Shown: positions 25,498 to 34,997 of the stretch, piece after piece
Layout: every line of letters starts with the position of its first letter
Position numbering within the stretch: the first letter of the stretch is position 1
Origin: Kordiimonadales bacterium IMCC3096
GTDB taxonomy: Bacteria > Pseudomonadota > Alphaproteobacteria > Minwuiales > Minwuiaceae
DNA: 64,000 bases
NCBI GenBank assembly: GCA_016865035.1
Contig: CP018227.1
Location: 280,001 to 344,000 of the forward strand
Direction of reading: 5' to 3'
The notes under the pieces: model-generated
What the model was told of the DNA's origin: nothing
Database searches by the model: none
What the model saw: the letters and a program-made list of their open reading frames with translations, nothing else
Position numbers and translations under genes: made by a program

Positions 25498-26277
25498 TCA
25501 GGATTCTGCTGCGTTCCGAAGGTCCGTGATGCCGGCCGAAAGGCTGTTGGCAAACAGGCCGATATCATAGCTGTACGACATCATCCGGTAACCGCGTTTC
25601 ATGAAATCGTAACCCCATTCAGGCGTTGGGGCGAGGGTCGCCGCAGTCTTGCCGTTCCGTTCGGCGGCGTTGACGATCGCATCTATGCCACGCTGCAGGT
25701 CCGGATGGTCGAACTGTCCGGGTATCCCCAGCGACAATGACAGGTCCGCATGGCCAAGGTGGGCGGCATCCACGCCTTCCACAGCCATGATTTCCTCCAC
25801 GTTCTCAAGTCCGGCCGCAGTCTCGATCAGCACGGTCGTCATCGTTCTTTCCTCGGCCTGACGGGCTTTCTCGGCCATGTCCCCCGCCGTGTAATCATCA
25901 TGGGCACCGCCGAAGATTGCACCGCGGATTCCATGCGGGGGATACCTGTTCCAGCGAACGAGCTCTCGCGCTTCGTCAGCACTTTCAACCATCTGGTACA
26001 GCATTCCGAAGGCGCCGGAATCCAGCAGCCGCGCTGTGAACTGATAGTCCTTGCCGGGCGGACGGGCGAAGGGCACAACGCCAAGGCCACGGCACAGAGC
26101 GAACTGGGTCTTCATCTCGCCAATCGAGAATCCCGAATGCTCAAGATCGTAGAACACGAAGTCTGCCCCCGACTCGGCGAGTATCTGTGGCAGTCCGGGA
26201 CTCAGGAACTCGAACATCATCGTCCCGAACACTGTTTCGCCCTTGGCAAGTCGTTCTTTCACCGGATTGTGCCGCAT
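25498..26277 (-). CDS. HpcH/HpaI-family aldolase (class II, 2-oxo-acid type)
   Basis: The start at 26277 follows GGGGGGAG; 259 residues. FGTMMFEFLSPGLPQILAES and GADFVFYDLEHSGFS, followed by RWNRYPPHGIRGAIFGGAHD and a metal-binding VLIETAAGLENVEEIMAVEG (Glu) and HLGHADLSLSLGIPG (Asp), are diagnostic of the HpcH/HpaI fold. These enzymes cleave 4-hydroxy-2-oxo acids to pyruvate plus an aldehyde, or act on related acids. It heads a two-gene operon with the PhyH oxygenase, divergent from the TauD/TRAP operon with a 176-bp shared control region. Confidence 0.92.
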   Translation of the reverse strand: MRHNPVKERLAKGETVFGTMMFEFLSPGLPQILAESGADFVFYDLEHSGFSIGEMKTQFALCRGLGVVPFARPPGKDYQFTARLLDSGAFGMLYQMVESADEARELVRWNRYPPHGIRGAIFGGAHDDYTAGDMAEKARQAEERTMTTVLIETAAGLENVEEIMAVEGVDAAHLGHADLSLSLGIPGQFDHPDLQRGIDAIVNAAERNGKTAATLAPTPEWGYDFMKRGYRMMSYSYDIGLFANSLSAGITDLRNAAES

Positions 26278-26453
26278 AGATCTCCCCCCTGCATTTCTGT
26301 TGCACTCATTTGCACCGCAGTGTCCCGTTGGGTCAATGCAGCGCTCTGCATGGCAGCTTCTCAATTTTGCTTTGCTGTGTCGGCGAACCAGCCGCTACGA
26401 TGTCTCCTGTTACAGAGTGGTGTGATTTCGCCGCTCTGCAAGGGGAGGGAGCC

Positions 26454-27335
26454 ATGACCACGATTGAGGCGGTCGCCGGACAGGCGTTCGGTGCCGAGGT
26501 TACTGACATCGATCTGTCTGTTCCCCTGTCGCCCACCGAGGTTGGGGAATTGCGCGATGCCCTGCCCAGGCACCGTGCACTCCGATTTCCAGATCAGAAG
26601 ATCCAGCCCGATGATTTCGTCCGGTTCTCGATGATCTTCGGCAGACCGCATCCCCATGTACTAGAGCATCTGCGCCTGGAAGGTCATCCGGAGATCCTGC
26701 TTCTGACAAACATAGTCGAGGACGAGAGCAAGCCGAACGGACATAACGGAGCAGCCTTCTGGCATACTGACAATTCATACGAACCTGACCACGCCAGCGC
26801 GACGATGCTCTACGCCAGGTCGGTGCCGGTGCAGGGCGGCGAGACCTACCTCTGCGACATGGTCGCGGCGTTTCGCGATCTGCCGGAGTCCCGCCGACGT
26901 TTCCTGGAGGGGCTTACCGTCCGACACCGTTATGGCAACCGGGATGCAGGTGCCGAACACGATGCAGGAAAGCTGAAGCCGGAGCAGAAGGCGCGGGTAC
27001 CGGAAGTCGAACACGAACTGGTCAAGCGCCATCCTGTCAGTGGCGAGAAATGCCTGTATGCGGTCGCTGCCAGCGCTCGCGGCATCGTTGGAATGCCCAA
27101 TGATGAAGCGACGGCCCTGCTGGATGAACTGAAGGTCCATTGTACCCAACCGAAATACACCATCACCCAGCACTACAGGGTCGATGACCTGTTCATCTGG
27201 GACACCATGGTGACCATGCACGCAGCGGCGGTGATGGATGTGGCCAGCAATCAGAGCAACACGAGGATCATGCACCGGATCAGCGTGAAGGGGTATCCCG
27301 GCGCATCCGGCTACGCTGCAAGTCAGGCCGTATGA
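26454..27335 (+). CDS. TauD/TfdA-family dioxygenase 1
   Basis: The ATG at 26454 follows GGGAGGG; 293 residues. Fe ligands are His104 and Asp106 in FWHTDNSYE and His256 in TMHAAAVMD, with Arg271/Arg275 for 2-oxoglutarate. The N-terminal VTDIDLSVPLSP and RFPDQKIQPDDFVRFSMIFG regions are standard TauD/TfdA. It is the first gene of an operon with the TRAP transporter; its stop overlaps the dctQ start. It probably makes the first oxidative attack on the imported compound, for example cleavage at a heteroatom or hydroxylation. Confidence 0.92.
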   Translation: MTTIEAVAGQAFGAEVTDIDLSVPLSPTEVGELRDALPRHRALRFPDQKIQPDDFVRFSMIFGRPHPHVLEHLRLEGHPEILLLTNIVEDESKPNGHNGAAFWHTDNSYEPDHASATMLYARSVPVQGGETYLCDMVAAFRDLPESRRRFLEGLTVRHRYGNRDAGAEHDAGKLKPEQKARVPEVEHELVKRHPVSGEKCLYAVAASARGIVGMPNDEATALLDELKVHCTQPKYTITQHYRVDDLFIWDTMVTMHAAAVMDVASNQSNTRIMHRISVKGYPGASGYAASQAV

Positions 27336-27832
27336 TGCTCAACCAGGTTGCTCACATCATTGACCGGATCAATGGCTTTGTCGGGGTGACAGTCTCGTTC
27401 CTGACCCTGCCGATGATCGCGGTGATCCTTCTGGAAGTGATCCTGCGCTACGTATTCACGGCACCCACAATCTGGGCGCTGGAGTCGGCACAGATCATGT
27501 TCGGGTTCATGTTTCTTCTCGGTGCCGGCTACACGCTCAGGGAAGACGGCCATGTGCGGGTGGAAATCGCCTACATGTATGCCCGTCCCCGCACCGTTTC
27601 GGCAATGAAGATTTTCGCCTTGTTCTTTGTCTTCTTCTATTGCGCCGTTGTTCTCTACTATGGCGGCCAGAAGGCACTGGAATCGATAGAAATCGAGGAA
27701 CAACGTTTCTCTGTCTGGAGTCCCTATATCTACCCCGTAATATCAATGATCCCGCTTGCTGCGATACTCATGATCCTGCAGGGATTGTCTCAGATGTACC
27801 GTGAGTTCGGAAAGATGCGGGAACATGACTGA
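27332..27832 (+). CDS. dctQ: TRAP transporter small permease (DctQ)
   Basis: A 166-residue membrane protein with four hydrophobic helices; VSFLTLPMIAVILLEVILRY and FGFMFLLGAGYTLREDGHVR are the DctQ signatures. Its ATG overlaps the oxygenase stop by four bases and its end overlaps the dctM start by eight, so the three are tightly coupled. It partners the large permease in sodium- or proton-driven uptake. Confidence 0.93.
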   Translation: MMLNQVAHIIDRINGFVGVTVSFLTLPMIAVILLEVILRYVFTAPTIWALESAQIMFGFMFLLGAGYTLREDGHVRVEIAYMYARPRTVSAMKIFALFFVFFYCAVVLYYGGQKALESIEIEEQRFSVWSPYIYPVISMIPLAAILMILQGLSQMYREFGKMREHD

Positions 27833-29153
27833 ACTCGGGATCGAATACATAACGCTCCTGTTGTTCGTCGGCCTGCTGCTCACCATTTTTCTCGGAGTGC
27901 CGCTGGCCTTTGCCCTCGGCACGGTCAGTCTGGTGGCAACCTACTTCTTCTGGGGACCGGCCAGCCTATTCCTTGTCGGCAGCAAGATCGCCGACATGAT
28001 CTTCAATTATACGCTGATATCGGTCCCCTTCTTCCTGTTCATGGCGAACGTCCTTGCAAAATCCGGGATCGCGGATGACTTCTACGATGCCATGTACAAA
28101 TGGATGGGACCGCTGCGTGGTGGCCTCGCCATTGGTACGGTCATCATCTGCGCCCTGATTGCTGCCATGAGCGGTGTCAGCGCCGTCGGCGTCGTGACCA
28201 TGGGCACGATCGCACTGCCGGCGATGCTGAAACGGGGTTACGACAAGAACATTGCGGTCGGAACCATCCTGTCCGGCGGCGCGCTTGGGCAGCTCATACC
28301 GCCCAGTCTGCTGGCCATCATCTTCTCCAGCATGGCCAACCTCTCGGTCGGAAAGATGTTTCTGGCCGGGGCCACGCCCGGACTTCTGCTGATGGGGCTG
28401 TTCATCGTCTATGTCGCGATCAGGTGCGGCATCAACAAGGACCTGGGCCCGCCCATTCCGATCGAGGAACGGCGGCAGATCACGTTGCGGGACAAGCTGG
28501 TAAGCCTGAAGGTCGTGCTGCCTGCCACGCTGTTGGTACTTGGTGTGCTGGGATCGCTTTTTGCCGGGATCGCCAGTCCGACCGAGTCGGCAGCCGTCGG
28601 CGCGTTTGGCAGTCTGCTCGTGGCCGCCGGCAACCGGCGGCTGACGCTGGAGGCACTGAAGGACGCCTGTCGCCAGACGCTGCTGTCCTCCACCATGGTC
28701 ATGTGGATCGCGATCAGTTCGCTTCTGTTCGTTTCAGTCTATGCGGGTCTGGGTGGCGACCAGTTCGTGAAGGATCTGATCGAGATCGCGGGCGTCGGCA
28801 AGTGGCAGGTCATCTTCGCCATGATGCTGATCATCTTTCTGCTGGGCATGATCATGGATCCTGTGGGCATCATCTTCCTGACGGTGCCGATCTTTCTGCC
28901 GATCGTCGAGACAATGGGTTTCAATCCGATCTGGTTTGGCGCACTGGTGATCATCAACCTTGAGATGGCATATCTGACACCGCCATTCGGATACAATCTC
29001 TTCATCCTGAAATCCGTGGCGCCAAAGTCCATTCTGACCATCGATTTGTACAGGGCGGTACCACCGTTCGTGGCACTTCAGGCGTTAGGATTGTTGCTGT
29101 GCATTGCCTTTCCCGAGATCATTACATGGTTGCCGGAGGCCTTGTTGCCCTAG
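27825..29153 (+). CDS. dctM: TRAP transporter large permease (DctM)
   Basis: 442 residues with about 12 helices. PLAFALGTVSLVATYFF, AMSGVSAVGVVTMGTIALP (the AASGAtaAtv-type hairpin), GGALGQLIPPSLLAIIFSS and IIFLLGMIMDPVGIIFLTVP are standard DctM/DedA family motifs. The start at 27825 (MTELGIEYI) overlaps dctQ. This is the transport channel of the TRAP system. Confidence 0.95.
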   Translation: MTELGIEYITLLLFVGLLLTIFLGVPLAFALGTVSLVATYFFWGPASLFLVGSKIADMIFNYTLISVPFFLFMANVLAKSGIADDFYDAMYKWMGPLRGGLAIGTVIICALIAAMSGVSAVGVVTMGTIALPAMLKRGYDKNIAVGTILSGGALGQLIPPSLLAIIFSSMANLSVGKMFLAGATPGLLLMGLFIVYVAIRCGINKDLGPPIPIEERRQITLRDKLVSLKVVLPATLLVLGVLGSLFAGIASPTESAAVGAFGSLLVAAGNRRLTLEALKDACRQTLLSSTMVMWIAISSLLFVSVYAGLGGDQFVKDLIEIAGVGKWQVIFAMMLIIFLLGMIMDPVGIIFLTVPIFLPIVETMGFNPIWFGALVIINLEMAYLTPPFGYNLFILKSVAPKSILTIDLYRAVPPFVALQALGLLLCIAFPEIITWLPEALLP

Positions 29154-29233
29154 CAGCCGACAGCGATCCGGACACTGAACCAATGTCCGGAAAACGCCGC
29201 ACCCAAGTGTGGCATCAACTGGGAGGAGAACCG

Positions 29234-30277
29234 ATGAAACTGCTCATGAAGACTGCACTATGCGGCTTGGTGGCCGGCGGCATGATGTCTATAGCTGCTG
29301 CCGCTCAGGCGCAGGACAAGATCACCTGGCGGATGCAGACGATCGCTGCCCCGAACACCTCCGAATATGACGATCTGGCCAAGGCGTTCGCGGATCGCGT
29401 CAACGAACTGTCCGAAGGCAAGCTTGAGATCAAGGTTTTCGGTTCCGGCGTGCTTGCCGGCGAACTTGAGGCAGGCACGGCGGTCGGCCGGGGTGTGTTC
29501 GAGGTGTGGCACAGCTACATGCAACTGTACGCTTCGAAGGACAAGGTGTTCCGTTCGGCAAACGAATGGCCGGTCAATGCCGACCGGCTCCAGGCTGCGA
29601 TGTGGTATGATCAGGGTGGTGCCAAGATCTATCGGGACGCCCTTGTAGATGACAATCTGTACCATCTCGGCGTGACGCCGGTTTCCGGTGAACACATCTG
29701 GTCGAATGTGCCCCTCCGCAGTGTCGAGGATCTGAAAGGACTGAAGATTCGTTCCGGCGGCGTGGCATCACGCAGCTTCGCCCTTCTTGGTGCGGCGCCG
29801 GTCTCCATGTCAGGTGGCGATGTCTACCAGGGACTGCAGCGTGGTGTTGTCGACGCGGCCGAGTGGACCACACTGACAGTGAACTACGGCTTTGGACTCC
29901 ATGAAGTCTCCAAGTACGTCATCACACCCAGTTACTCCGGCGGTGCTACCTACGACTGGATCGTCAACCTTGAGGCATGGAACAGTCTTCCGGACCACCT
30001 CAAGAACATTGTCAACGCCGCACTTGCGGAGGTTGGCATGTCCTACTGGATGAAGGTGAAGGCCGAAGAGCAGGTGACCTTCCAGAAGCTCCGCGATGCT
30101 GGTATCGAGATCATCGAATGGTCTGCCGATGACATGCGCAAGCTGGAAGAGGCCCGCATGAAGGTCGTTGCCGAGATCTATACCGAAGACGCACCGGAAT
30201 ACGCAGCCGTGCTGAAGGATCATTTCCGGTTCATCGAGTCACTCGGTTACGACGTCCCTGACCAGTACTTGAAGTAG
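29234..30277 (+). CDS. dctP: TRAP transporter substrate-binding protein (DctP)
   Basis: The start at 29234 follows GGGAGGAG; 347 residues with a Sec signal peptide (AAAAQAQD, cleavage near residue 26). LEIKVFGSGVLAGELEAGTA and DLKGLKIRSGGVASRSFALLGAAPV contain the conserved region with the Arg that fixes the ligand carboxylate. ATYDWIVNLEAWNSLPDH is also typical. The ligand is therefore probably a carboxylic (or similar anionic) acid. A strong terminator follows nine bases downstream. Confidence 0.93.
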   Translation: MKLLMKTALCGLVAGGMMSIAAAAQAQDKITWRMQTIAAPNTSEYDDLAKAFADRVNELSEGKLEIKVFGSGVLAGELEAGTAVGRGVFEVWHSYMQLYASKDKVFRSANEWPVNADRLQAAMWYDQGGAKIYRDALVDDNLYHLGVTPVSGEHIWSNVPLRSVEDLKGLKIRSGGVASRSFALLGAAPVSMSGGDVYQGLQRGVVDAAEWTTLTVNYGFGLHEVSKYVITPSYSGGATYDWIVNLEAWNSLPDHLKNIVNAALAEVGMSYWMKVKAEEQVTFQKLRDAGIEIIEWSADDMRKLEEARMKVVAEIYTEDAPEYAAVLKDHFRFIESLGYDVPDQYLK

Positions 30278-30285
30278 TCTCGCCA

Positions 30286-30323
30286 GACGTCCACCGGGCA
30301 GGTGTGCCTGCCCGGTGGACGTC
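30286..30323. terminator. Strong hairpin after dctP
   Basis: A perfect 17-bp stem (GACGTCCACCGGGCAGG at 30286-30302; its complement at 30307-30323) with a TGTG loop. It lies between the converging dctP and Dabb-like genes and can serve both. Confidence 0.8.
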
Positions 30324-30333
30324 CCATGAGGCG

Positions 30334-30660
30334 CTAACCGTTCTCGCTGGTCTCCGAGACGAGATGAAAGATGCTGCCCTCGAACCAGGGCAGAATCACC
30401 GCCATCGCGTCATGCACCTGCATTCTCTCCGGGCTATCCAGCATCATCTTCATCGCCGTCAGGTCAGGGAAACGAAGCTGGTATATCTGGTAGATGTCGG
30501 GGGCTCCGGCTTCGGCTTCGCGAGTTCTCAGGGCTTCGGCAGAGGTGACTCCCGGCAGTTGCCTCAGCAATGGCAGCACAGTGGAGACAACGTGGGCGTC
30601 AAAATCCGCTTGTCGGTCCTCGACAACAGAACCAATGAATATCGCCTGACGCAGAATCAT
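30334..30660 (-). CDS. Dabb/EthD-like ferredoxin-fold protein
   Basis: The start at 30660 gives 108 residues beginning MILRQAIFIGSVVEDRQADF and containing VVSTVLPLLRQLPGVTSAEA and YQIYQLRFPDLTAMKMMLDS. This beta-alpha-beta-beta-alpha pattern is that of small dimeric alpha/beta-barrel proteins (EthD, Dabb, monooxygenase-like). They act as accessory or small-molecule binding proteins in catabolic clusters. It is divergent from the second TauD gene (76 bp apart). Function is unassigned. Confidence 0.65.
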   Translation of the reverse strand: MILRQAIFIGSVVEDRQADFDAHVVSTVLPLLRQLPGVTSAEALRTREAEAGAPDIYQIYQLRFPDLTAMKMMLDSPERMQVHDAMAVILPWFEGSIFHLVSETSENG

Positions 30661-30736
30661 TTGCTTTCGCCCTTTGCAGTTTGTTGACCGCACGCTATGC
30701 GGGGGACCGGAGCATGACAATACTGGAGGTACAGCC

Positions 30737-31618
30737 GTGCGTTTCGAGCCGCTTCATGAATCGTTTGGCGCACGCGTCTTCGATTTCGATTGCAGGAACT
30801 GCGGAGACGCAGCGCTTGCTCTGACGCTGAAGAAGGCTCTGTCGGACTGGCAGGTCCTGCTGTTTCGCGGTCAGGATCTGACCGATGCCGAGTTCGTGGC
30901 CTTCTGCCGACTGTTCGGGGAACTGGAGATACTGCCAGAACCCGAGAAGCGGCATCCCGCACACCCGGAGATATTCAATCTCAGCAATGTCCGTCCTGAT
31001 GGATCATTGACGCCCAATGACGATCCACAGGCTGTGTTTCTGCGCGGGACATCTCGCTGGCACACCGACTCCAGCTTCCGCCACGTTCCGTGTCTCGCCA
31101 CGATCCTGTACGCGCTGGACGTACCACCAGAGGGTGGTGATACCGAATTCGCCAACATGATCGCCGCGTTCGAATCCCTCGACCCGACCGAACTTGAGGC
31201 TCTGTCGCGTCGGGCCGCGGTGCATTCCTATGCCTACAGTCGCTCGGCCAACCCTGGAAGACTTCCTCCACTGAGCGCGGAGGAACTGGCAAAGGTGCCC
31301 GATACCGTGCATCCCGTCCTGAGACGCCTGCCCGACGGTCGACATTCGGTCTTTCTGGGCGGCCACGTCTCGCATCTGGAAGGGGAGGACGTTGCAAGCA
31401 GCCGACACCAAGTTCGTGAACTGGAAACGCGGTTGACCACTATCGGCAATGTGTACCGGCATCGCTGGCAGAGGAAAGACCTGCTTCTGTGGGACAACCG
31501 GTCGACCCTGCATCGACTGACCGGGTATCAGATCGACAAGTATCGGCGCGTGATGCGGCGATGCACAGTCGCAGGGACAACTGGCGTTGAGCCAGTGGAC
31601 AAAGAGCTGTGGGGATAG
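30737..31618 (+). CDS. TauD/TfdA-family dioxygenase 2
   Basis: A GTG start at 30737 is chosen because GGAGG sits seven bases upstream; 293 residues. Fe ligands are His109 and Asp111 in RWHTDSSF and His259 in STLHRLTGY; Arg270/Arg274 follow for 2-oxoglutarate. The protein is only distantly similar to the first TauD-type enzyme in the cluster, so the two probably act on different intermediates. It is the last recognisable gene before the right-hand repeat and tRNA-fMet. Confidence 0.9.
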   Translation: MRFEPLHESFGARVFDFDCRNCGDAALALTLKKALSDWQVLLFRGQDLTDAEFVAFCRLFGELEILPEPEKRHPAHPEIFNLSNVRPDGSLTPNDDPQAVFLRGTSRWHTDSSFRHVPCLATILYALDVPPEGGDTEFANMIAAFESLDPTELEALSRRAAVHSYAYSRSANPGRLPPLSAEELAKVPDTVHPVLRRLPDGRHSVFLGGHVSHLEGEDVASSRHQVRELETRLTTIGNVYRHRWQRKDLLLWDNRSTLHRLTGYQIDKYRRVMRRCTVAGTTGVEPVDKELWG

Positions 31619-31885
31619 CCTCGAGGGCATTGTCGGAGCAATTCTACCCGGACGCGGCGATTGCTGAGGGGCCAAGGTTTCAGGCCGTGATCTGTCGCCA
31701 GTCCGCGACCATTGCATCGTAGCGCCGCTTGAAGTCGGGTCGGCGGCTGAGATAGCGGTCGAGGTTGAAGTGATCGTGGATGGCGGGGTGCCCTGCTCCC
31801 CCAACTCTGCATCGCCTTGAGCTCGCGCATGTCTCGCGTGAACCCTTGCTGGAGAGATCCTGCGAGAGCTGGTTGACCAGACTCT

Positions 31886-32108
<223 letters not shown>

Positions 32109-32209
32109 TCAAGGTGCCTGGCGAGCGGTTGGAACCGCGTTGCCGGGAGCGGTGATATAGCCCCTGTGCCCCGGCTTGTGAACCCCTGCTCTCAGGAAAA
32201 ATGACAGCT

Positions 32210-33178
32210 TCATGAAAGCGGTGGTGGCGGGCGTTGACCGCGGTCGCCGGAGAGGCGCTGCCAGAGCCGGTCCAGGCCCGGTACGACACCATGCGGCATC
32301 AGCATCACCAGCGCGATCAGCAGCAGCCCATAGACCGGAAAGGAGATGGACTTCGAGATGATCCCGGCCGCATCGGGGAGGAATTCGACGATCAGGCCGC
32401 CGACGAACGCGCCCCGCAAGGTATCGATGCCCCCCGCCACTGCCCCGATCAGCAGGGCAATCCCCAGAAAGATCGTGTAGGTATCCGGCGCCACGAAATC
32501 CGCCAGCAGCCCGGCGAGCCCGCCGGCCAGTCCCGCCGCGGCACCCGACACGCCAAAGGCCGTGGTCCGGAACAGGGCGACATTGATCCCCATGGTCTTC
32601 GCCGCATCCGGGTGGTCGCGCAGCGCCCTGAGCGCCCGCCCGATGCGGCCGTGCATCAGATTGCCGATCAGGAAGGCCGACAGCACAACGATCAGCAGCG
32701 ACACCAGGTACCACCACTGGTCATCGGACAGTGGCAGGCCGAACGGTGCCCCGGGACGATCCAGATAGATGCCCTGCACCCCGCCGGTGAACTGGTCGAA
32801 TGGCGGGGCCTTCAGGATACGCGGCACCACCAGGGCGAGTCCCCAGGTGGCCAGCGCCAGATGCACGGTGCTGAACCGCAGGGCCGGCCAGCCGAACAGG
32901 AAGCCGAAGACGAAACCCGATACCGCGCCGAAGGGCAGTGCCAGATAGGGGGACATGCCCCATTCGGTGGTCAGCATCGCCACCGTATAGGCACCGATGG
33001 CGAAGAACGCGCTGTGACCGATGGAGAACTGCCCGCTGATCCCGGTCAGCAGGTTCAGCCCCAGAATGGCGATGGCGAAGACAATCGCGTCCGTGAAGCG
33101 ATAGAGGTCATAGTCCTCCAGCACGAACGGAAGCGTGAGGGCGATCAGAAGCCCCAGGGCCGTCTGGACACGAACCAT
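32210..33178 (-). CDS. livM: Branched-chain amino-acid-type ABC permease LivM (orphan)
   Basis: A 322-residue permease with about nine helices. GISGQFSIGHSAFFAIGAYT, LRALRDHPDAAKTMGINVAL (the cytoplasmic EAA-like loop) and LIGAVAGGIDTLRGAFVGG are diagnostic of LivM. Normally LivH, LivG, LivF and LivK are adjacent; here none is, and the gene is followed directly by tRNA-fMet. It shares a 1-nt stop/start overlap with the VOC gene upstream, so they are co-transcribed. The partner subunits must be encoded elsewhere or were lost. Confidence 0.92.
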   Translation of the reverse strand: MVRVQTALGLLIALTLPFVLEDYDLYRFTDAIVFAIAILGLNLLTGISGQFSIGHSAFFAIGAYTVAMLTTEWGMSPYLALPFGAVSGFVFGFLFGWPALRFSTVHLALATWGLALVVPRILKAPPFDQFTGGVQGIYLDRPGAPFGLPLSDDQWWYLVSLLIVVLSAFLIGNLMHGRIGRALRALRDHPDAAKTMGINVALFRTTAFGVSGAAAGLAGGLAGLLADFVAPDTYTIFLGIALLIGAVAGGIDTLRGAFVGGLIVEFLPDAAGIISKSISFPVYGLLLIALVMLMPHGVVPGLDRLWQRLSGDRGQRPPPPLS

Positions 33179-33585
33179 CAGCGCCGGTCTACTGTCGGGT
33201 CGGAATCGAGAATGTTCGACACCTCGATCAGGTTCCCGTCCGGGTCCCTGAGATAGAGGGACAGGATCGGCGCGCTGGCCCCGGTACGCTGAACCGGCCC
33301 CTCCAGCACAGGAACACCAAGTGCTTCCAGATGTGCCAGGACGTCTGCCAGGGGGACTGTGGTGAGGAAACAGAGGTCGCCCGATCCCGGTGTCGGGCGG
33401 TCGGCCTTCGGCTCGAACTCCCTGCCCGCCTCGTGCAGGTTGATCTTCTGGTTGCCGAAACGCAGGGCGGTCCGTCCCTGTCCGAAGGTTTCCACCTGCA
33501 TGCCCAGGGCCTCCGTATAGAAGCGGACAGTCGCGGGGATGGAGGCCACCGTCAGGACAAGATGGTCAAGGCTGTCGATATGCAT
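33178..33585 (-). CDS. VOC-superfamily protein (glyoxalase-like)
   Basis: 135 residues starting MHIDSLDHLVLTVASIPATV with two beta-alpha-beta-beta-beta modules. His8 (DHLVLTV) and the C-terminal YLRDPDGNLIEVSN with its Glu are the usual VOC metal ligands. Members include glyoxalases, isomerases and extradiol-type enzymes; the precise reaction is unknown. It precedes livM in the same transcript. Confidence 0.85.
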   Translation of the reverse strand: MHIDSLDHLVLTVASIPATVRFYTEALGMQVETFGQGRTALRFGNQKINLHEAGREFEPKADRPTPGSGDLCFLTTVPLADVLAHLEALGVPVLEGPVQRTGASAPILSLYLRDPDGNLIEVSNILDSDPTVDRR

Positions 33586-33611
33586 GGATTTCCGTCCGGT
33601 CAGGTCGCGGC

Positions 33612-34994
33612 TCAGCGGGCGACGGTTTCCACGGGCACTTCCTCCGGTGCCCCGTCGGCATCCTGCTTCACCTCATCGACCAGCAGGACCGTGTCGGCAG
33701 AGGGTTGCACGGAGCGCCAGCTCAGGCTGTCGAAGGTGTTGCAGCGGGGACAGCGGGGGTGCCAGTCGGCAGGCGTCTCGCCGCAACTGTCGCACTGCCA
33801 GTGTGGCGCGGCGGGCGCGTCCGCAAGGCGCATCAGCCATTCCCGCGCCTTCCCGGCACCGTCGCCGGACCGCTCCGCCAGACTGACCATCAGGCGACAA
33901 TGGCGCTGATCGATCGTTTCAGCCTTGTCGTTGGCGCGCTGTGCTGCCTCGTTGGCCTTCATCAGGTCGTCGGCCTCCAGCGCCAGTCGCGCCAGCACCA
34001 GCAGGCTTTCCTCATCCCCGGGCGTCGACTTGTGCAGCGTCTCGAAGCGCGCCAGCCGCGCCGCAGGACTCTCCCCGGGCTTCAGTGCCAGGAACGCCTC
34101 GGCAATGGCAGGATGACGGGTCTGCTGCCAGGCTGAGGTCAGGTGCCGGTTGGCCTTACGCTCCTTGCCCGATGCGGCGAGCAGGCGCGCCTCCAGCACT
34201 GCGGCAGGCACATGCGCGGGATCCTGTTTCAGGGCATCCGTGGCGTGCGTCAGCGCTTCGCGACGCTGTCCGGCGGCCTCCTTGGCCAGTGCATCGGCGG
34301 TATAGAGCACCGCCAGCTTGTGTCCCGCATTCTCCCGCGTGTAGACACCGGCCAGCTGCCCGCCTGCGACGGTCTGGGAGGCGGCAGTCCAGTCCTCGGC
34401 CGAGACCTGGAGATCGAACAGCGACCGGACGGCCCAGCCTGCGCCGGGACGCAGATTGCGTGCCCGCATGGCCAGCGCCAGGGCCTGTTCGTGGTCACCC
34501 AGACGACCCGCCTGGATCAGCAGGCCGCGCAGCGCCACCAGCTCCGTCTCCTTGGTATCCAGCATGGCGCGGAAGTATTTCTCCGCCGTCTTGTCGTCGC
34601 CCGCGAGCTGTGCAGCCTGCGCCCGAAGCAACTGGGCCATCGGCGGGCCATTCAGCAGCTTCTCCGCCTGTTCCGCAGCGCGGGAGGCCACCTGCGCCTC
34701 TCCGGCCGCGATGGCGGCCATGCCCTCCGTCAGGGCCTTGTAGCCCTTTTCCTTGCGGTTGCCGCGCAGGGCGGAGCCGATACGTCCCGGACTGCCGACC
34801 AGCCAGAGCCACAGGCGATAGATCAGCGCCGAAGCGCCCATCAGCACCAGCAGCAGCAACACCAGGACAGGGATCGAGGTCTCGATGCGCCAGCCGGCCC
34901 AGGCGAGCGCGATGCTGCCCGGATGATCAGCCAGCCAGGCCGCGCCAACGGCCACCAGAATGACGAAGGCGAACAGGATGATGAAGCGGATCAC
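33612..34994 (-). CDS. hemY: HemY-like TPR membrane protein
   Basis: 460 residues. Two N-terminal membrane helices (IRFIILFAFVILVAVGAAWL and ETSIPVLVLLLLVLMGASAL) with the HemY_N segment between them, then tandem tetratricopeptide helices (about 90-390). A short C-terminal region carries two CxxC pairs (WQCDSCGETPADWHPRCPRC), a rubredoxin-like knuckle as in LapB. HemY homologues lie at the end of hemCD operons and are thought to organise haem synthesis or envelope assembly. It lies three bases after the Mic60-like gene. Confidence 0.85.
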   Translation of the reverse strand: MIRFIILFAFVILVAVGAAWLADHPGSIALAWAGWRIETSIPVLVLLLLVLMGASALIYRLWLWLVGSPGRIGSALRGNRKEKGYKALTEGMAAIAAGEAQVASRAAEQAEKLLNGPPMAQLLRAQAAQLAGDDKTAEKYFRAMLDTKETELVALRGLLIQAGRLGDHEQALALAMRARNLRPGAGWAVRSLFDLQVSAEDWTAASQTVAGGQLAGVYTRENAGHKLAVLYTADALAKEAAGQRREALTHATDALKQDPAHVPAAVLEARLLAASGKERKANRHLTSAWQQTRHPAIAEAFLALKPGESPAARLARFETLHKSTPGDEESLLVLARLALEADDLMKANEAAQRANDKAETIDQRHCRLMVSLAERSGDGAGKAREWLMRLADAPAAPHWQCDSCGETPADWHPRCPRCNTFDSLSWRSVQPSADTVLLVDEVKQDADGAPEEVPVETVAR

Positions 34995-34997
34995 CGG

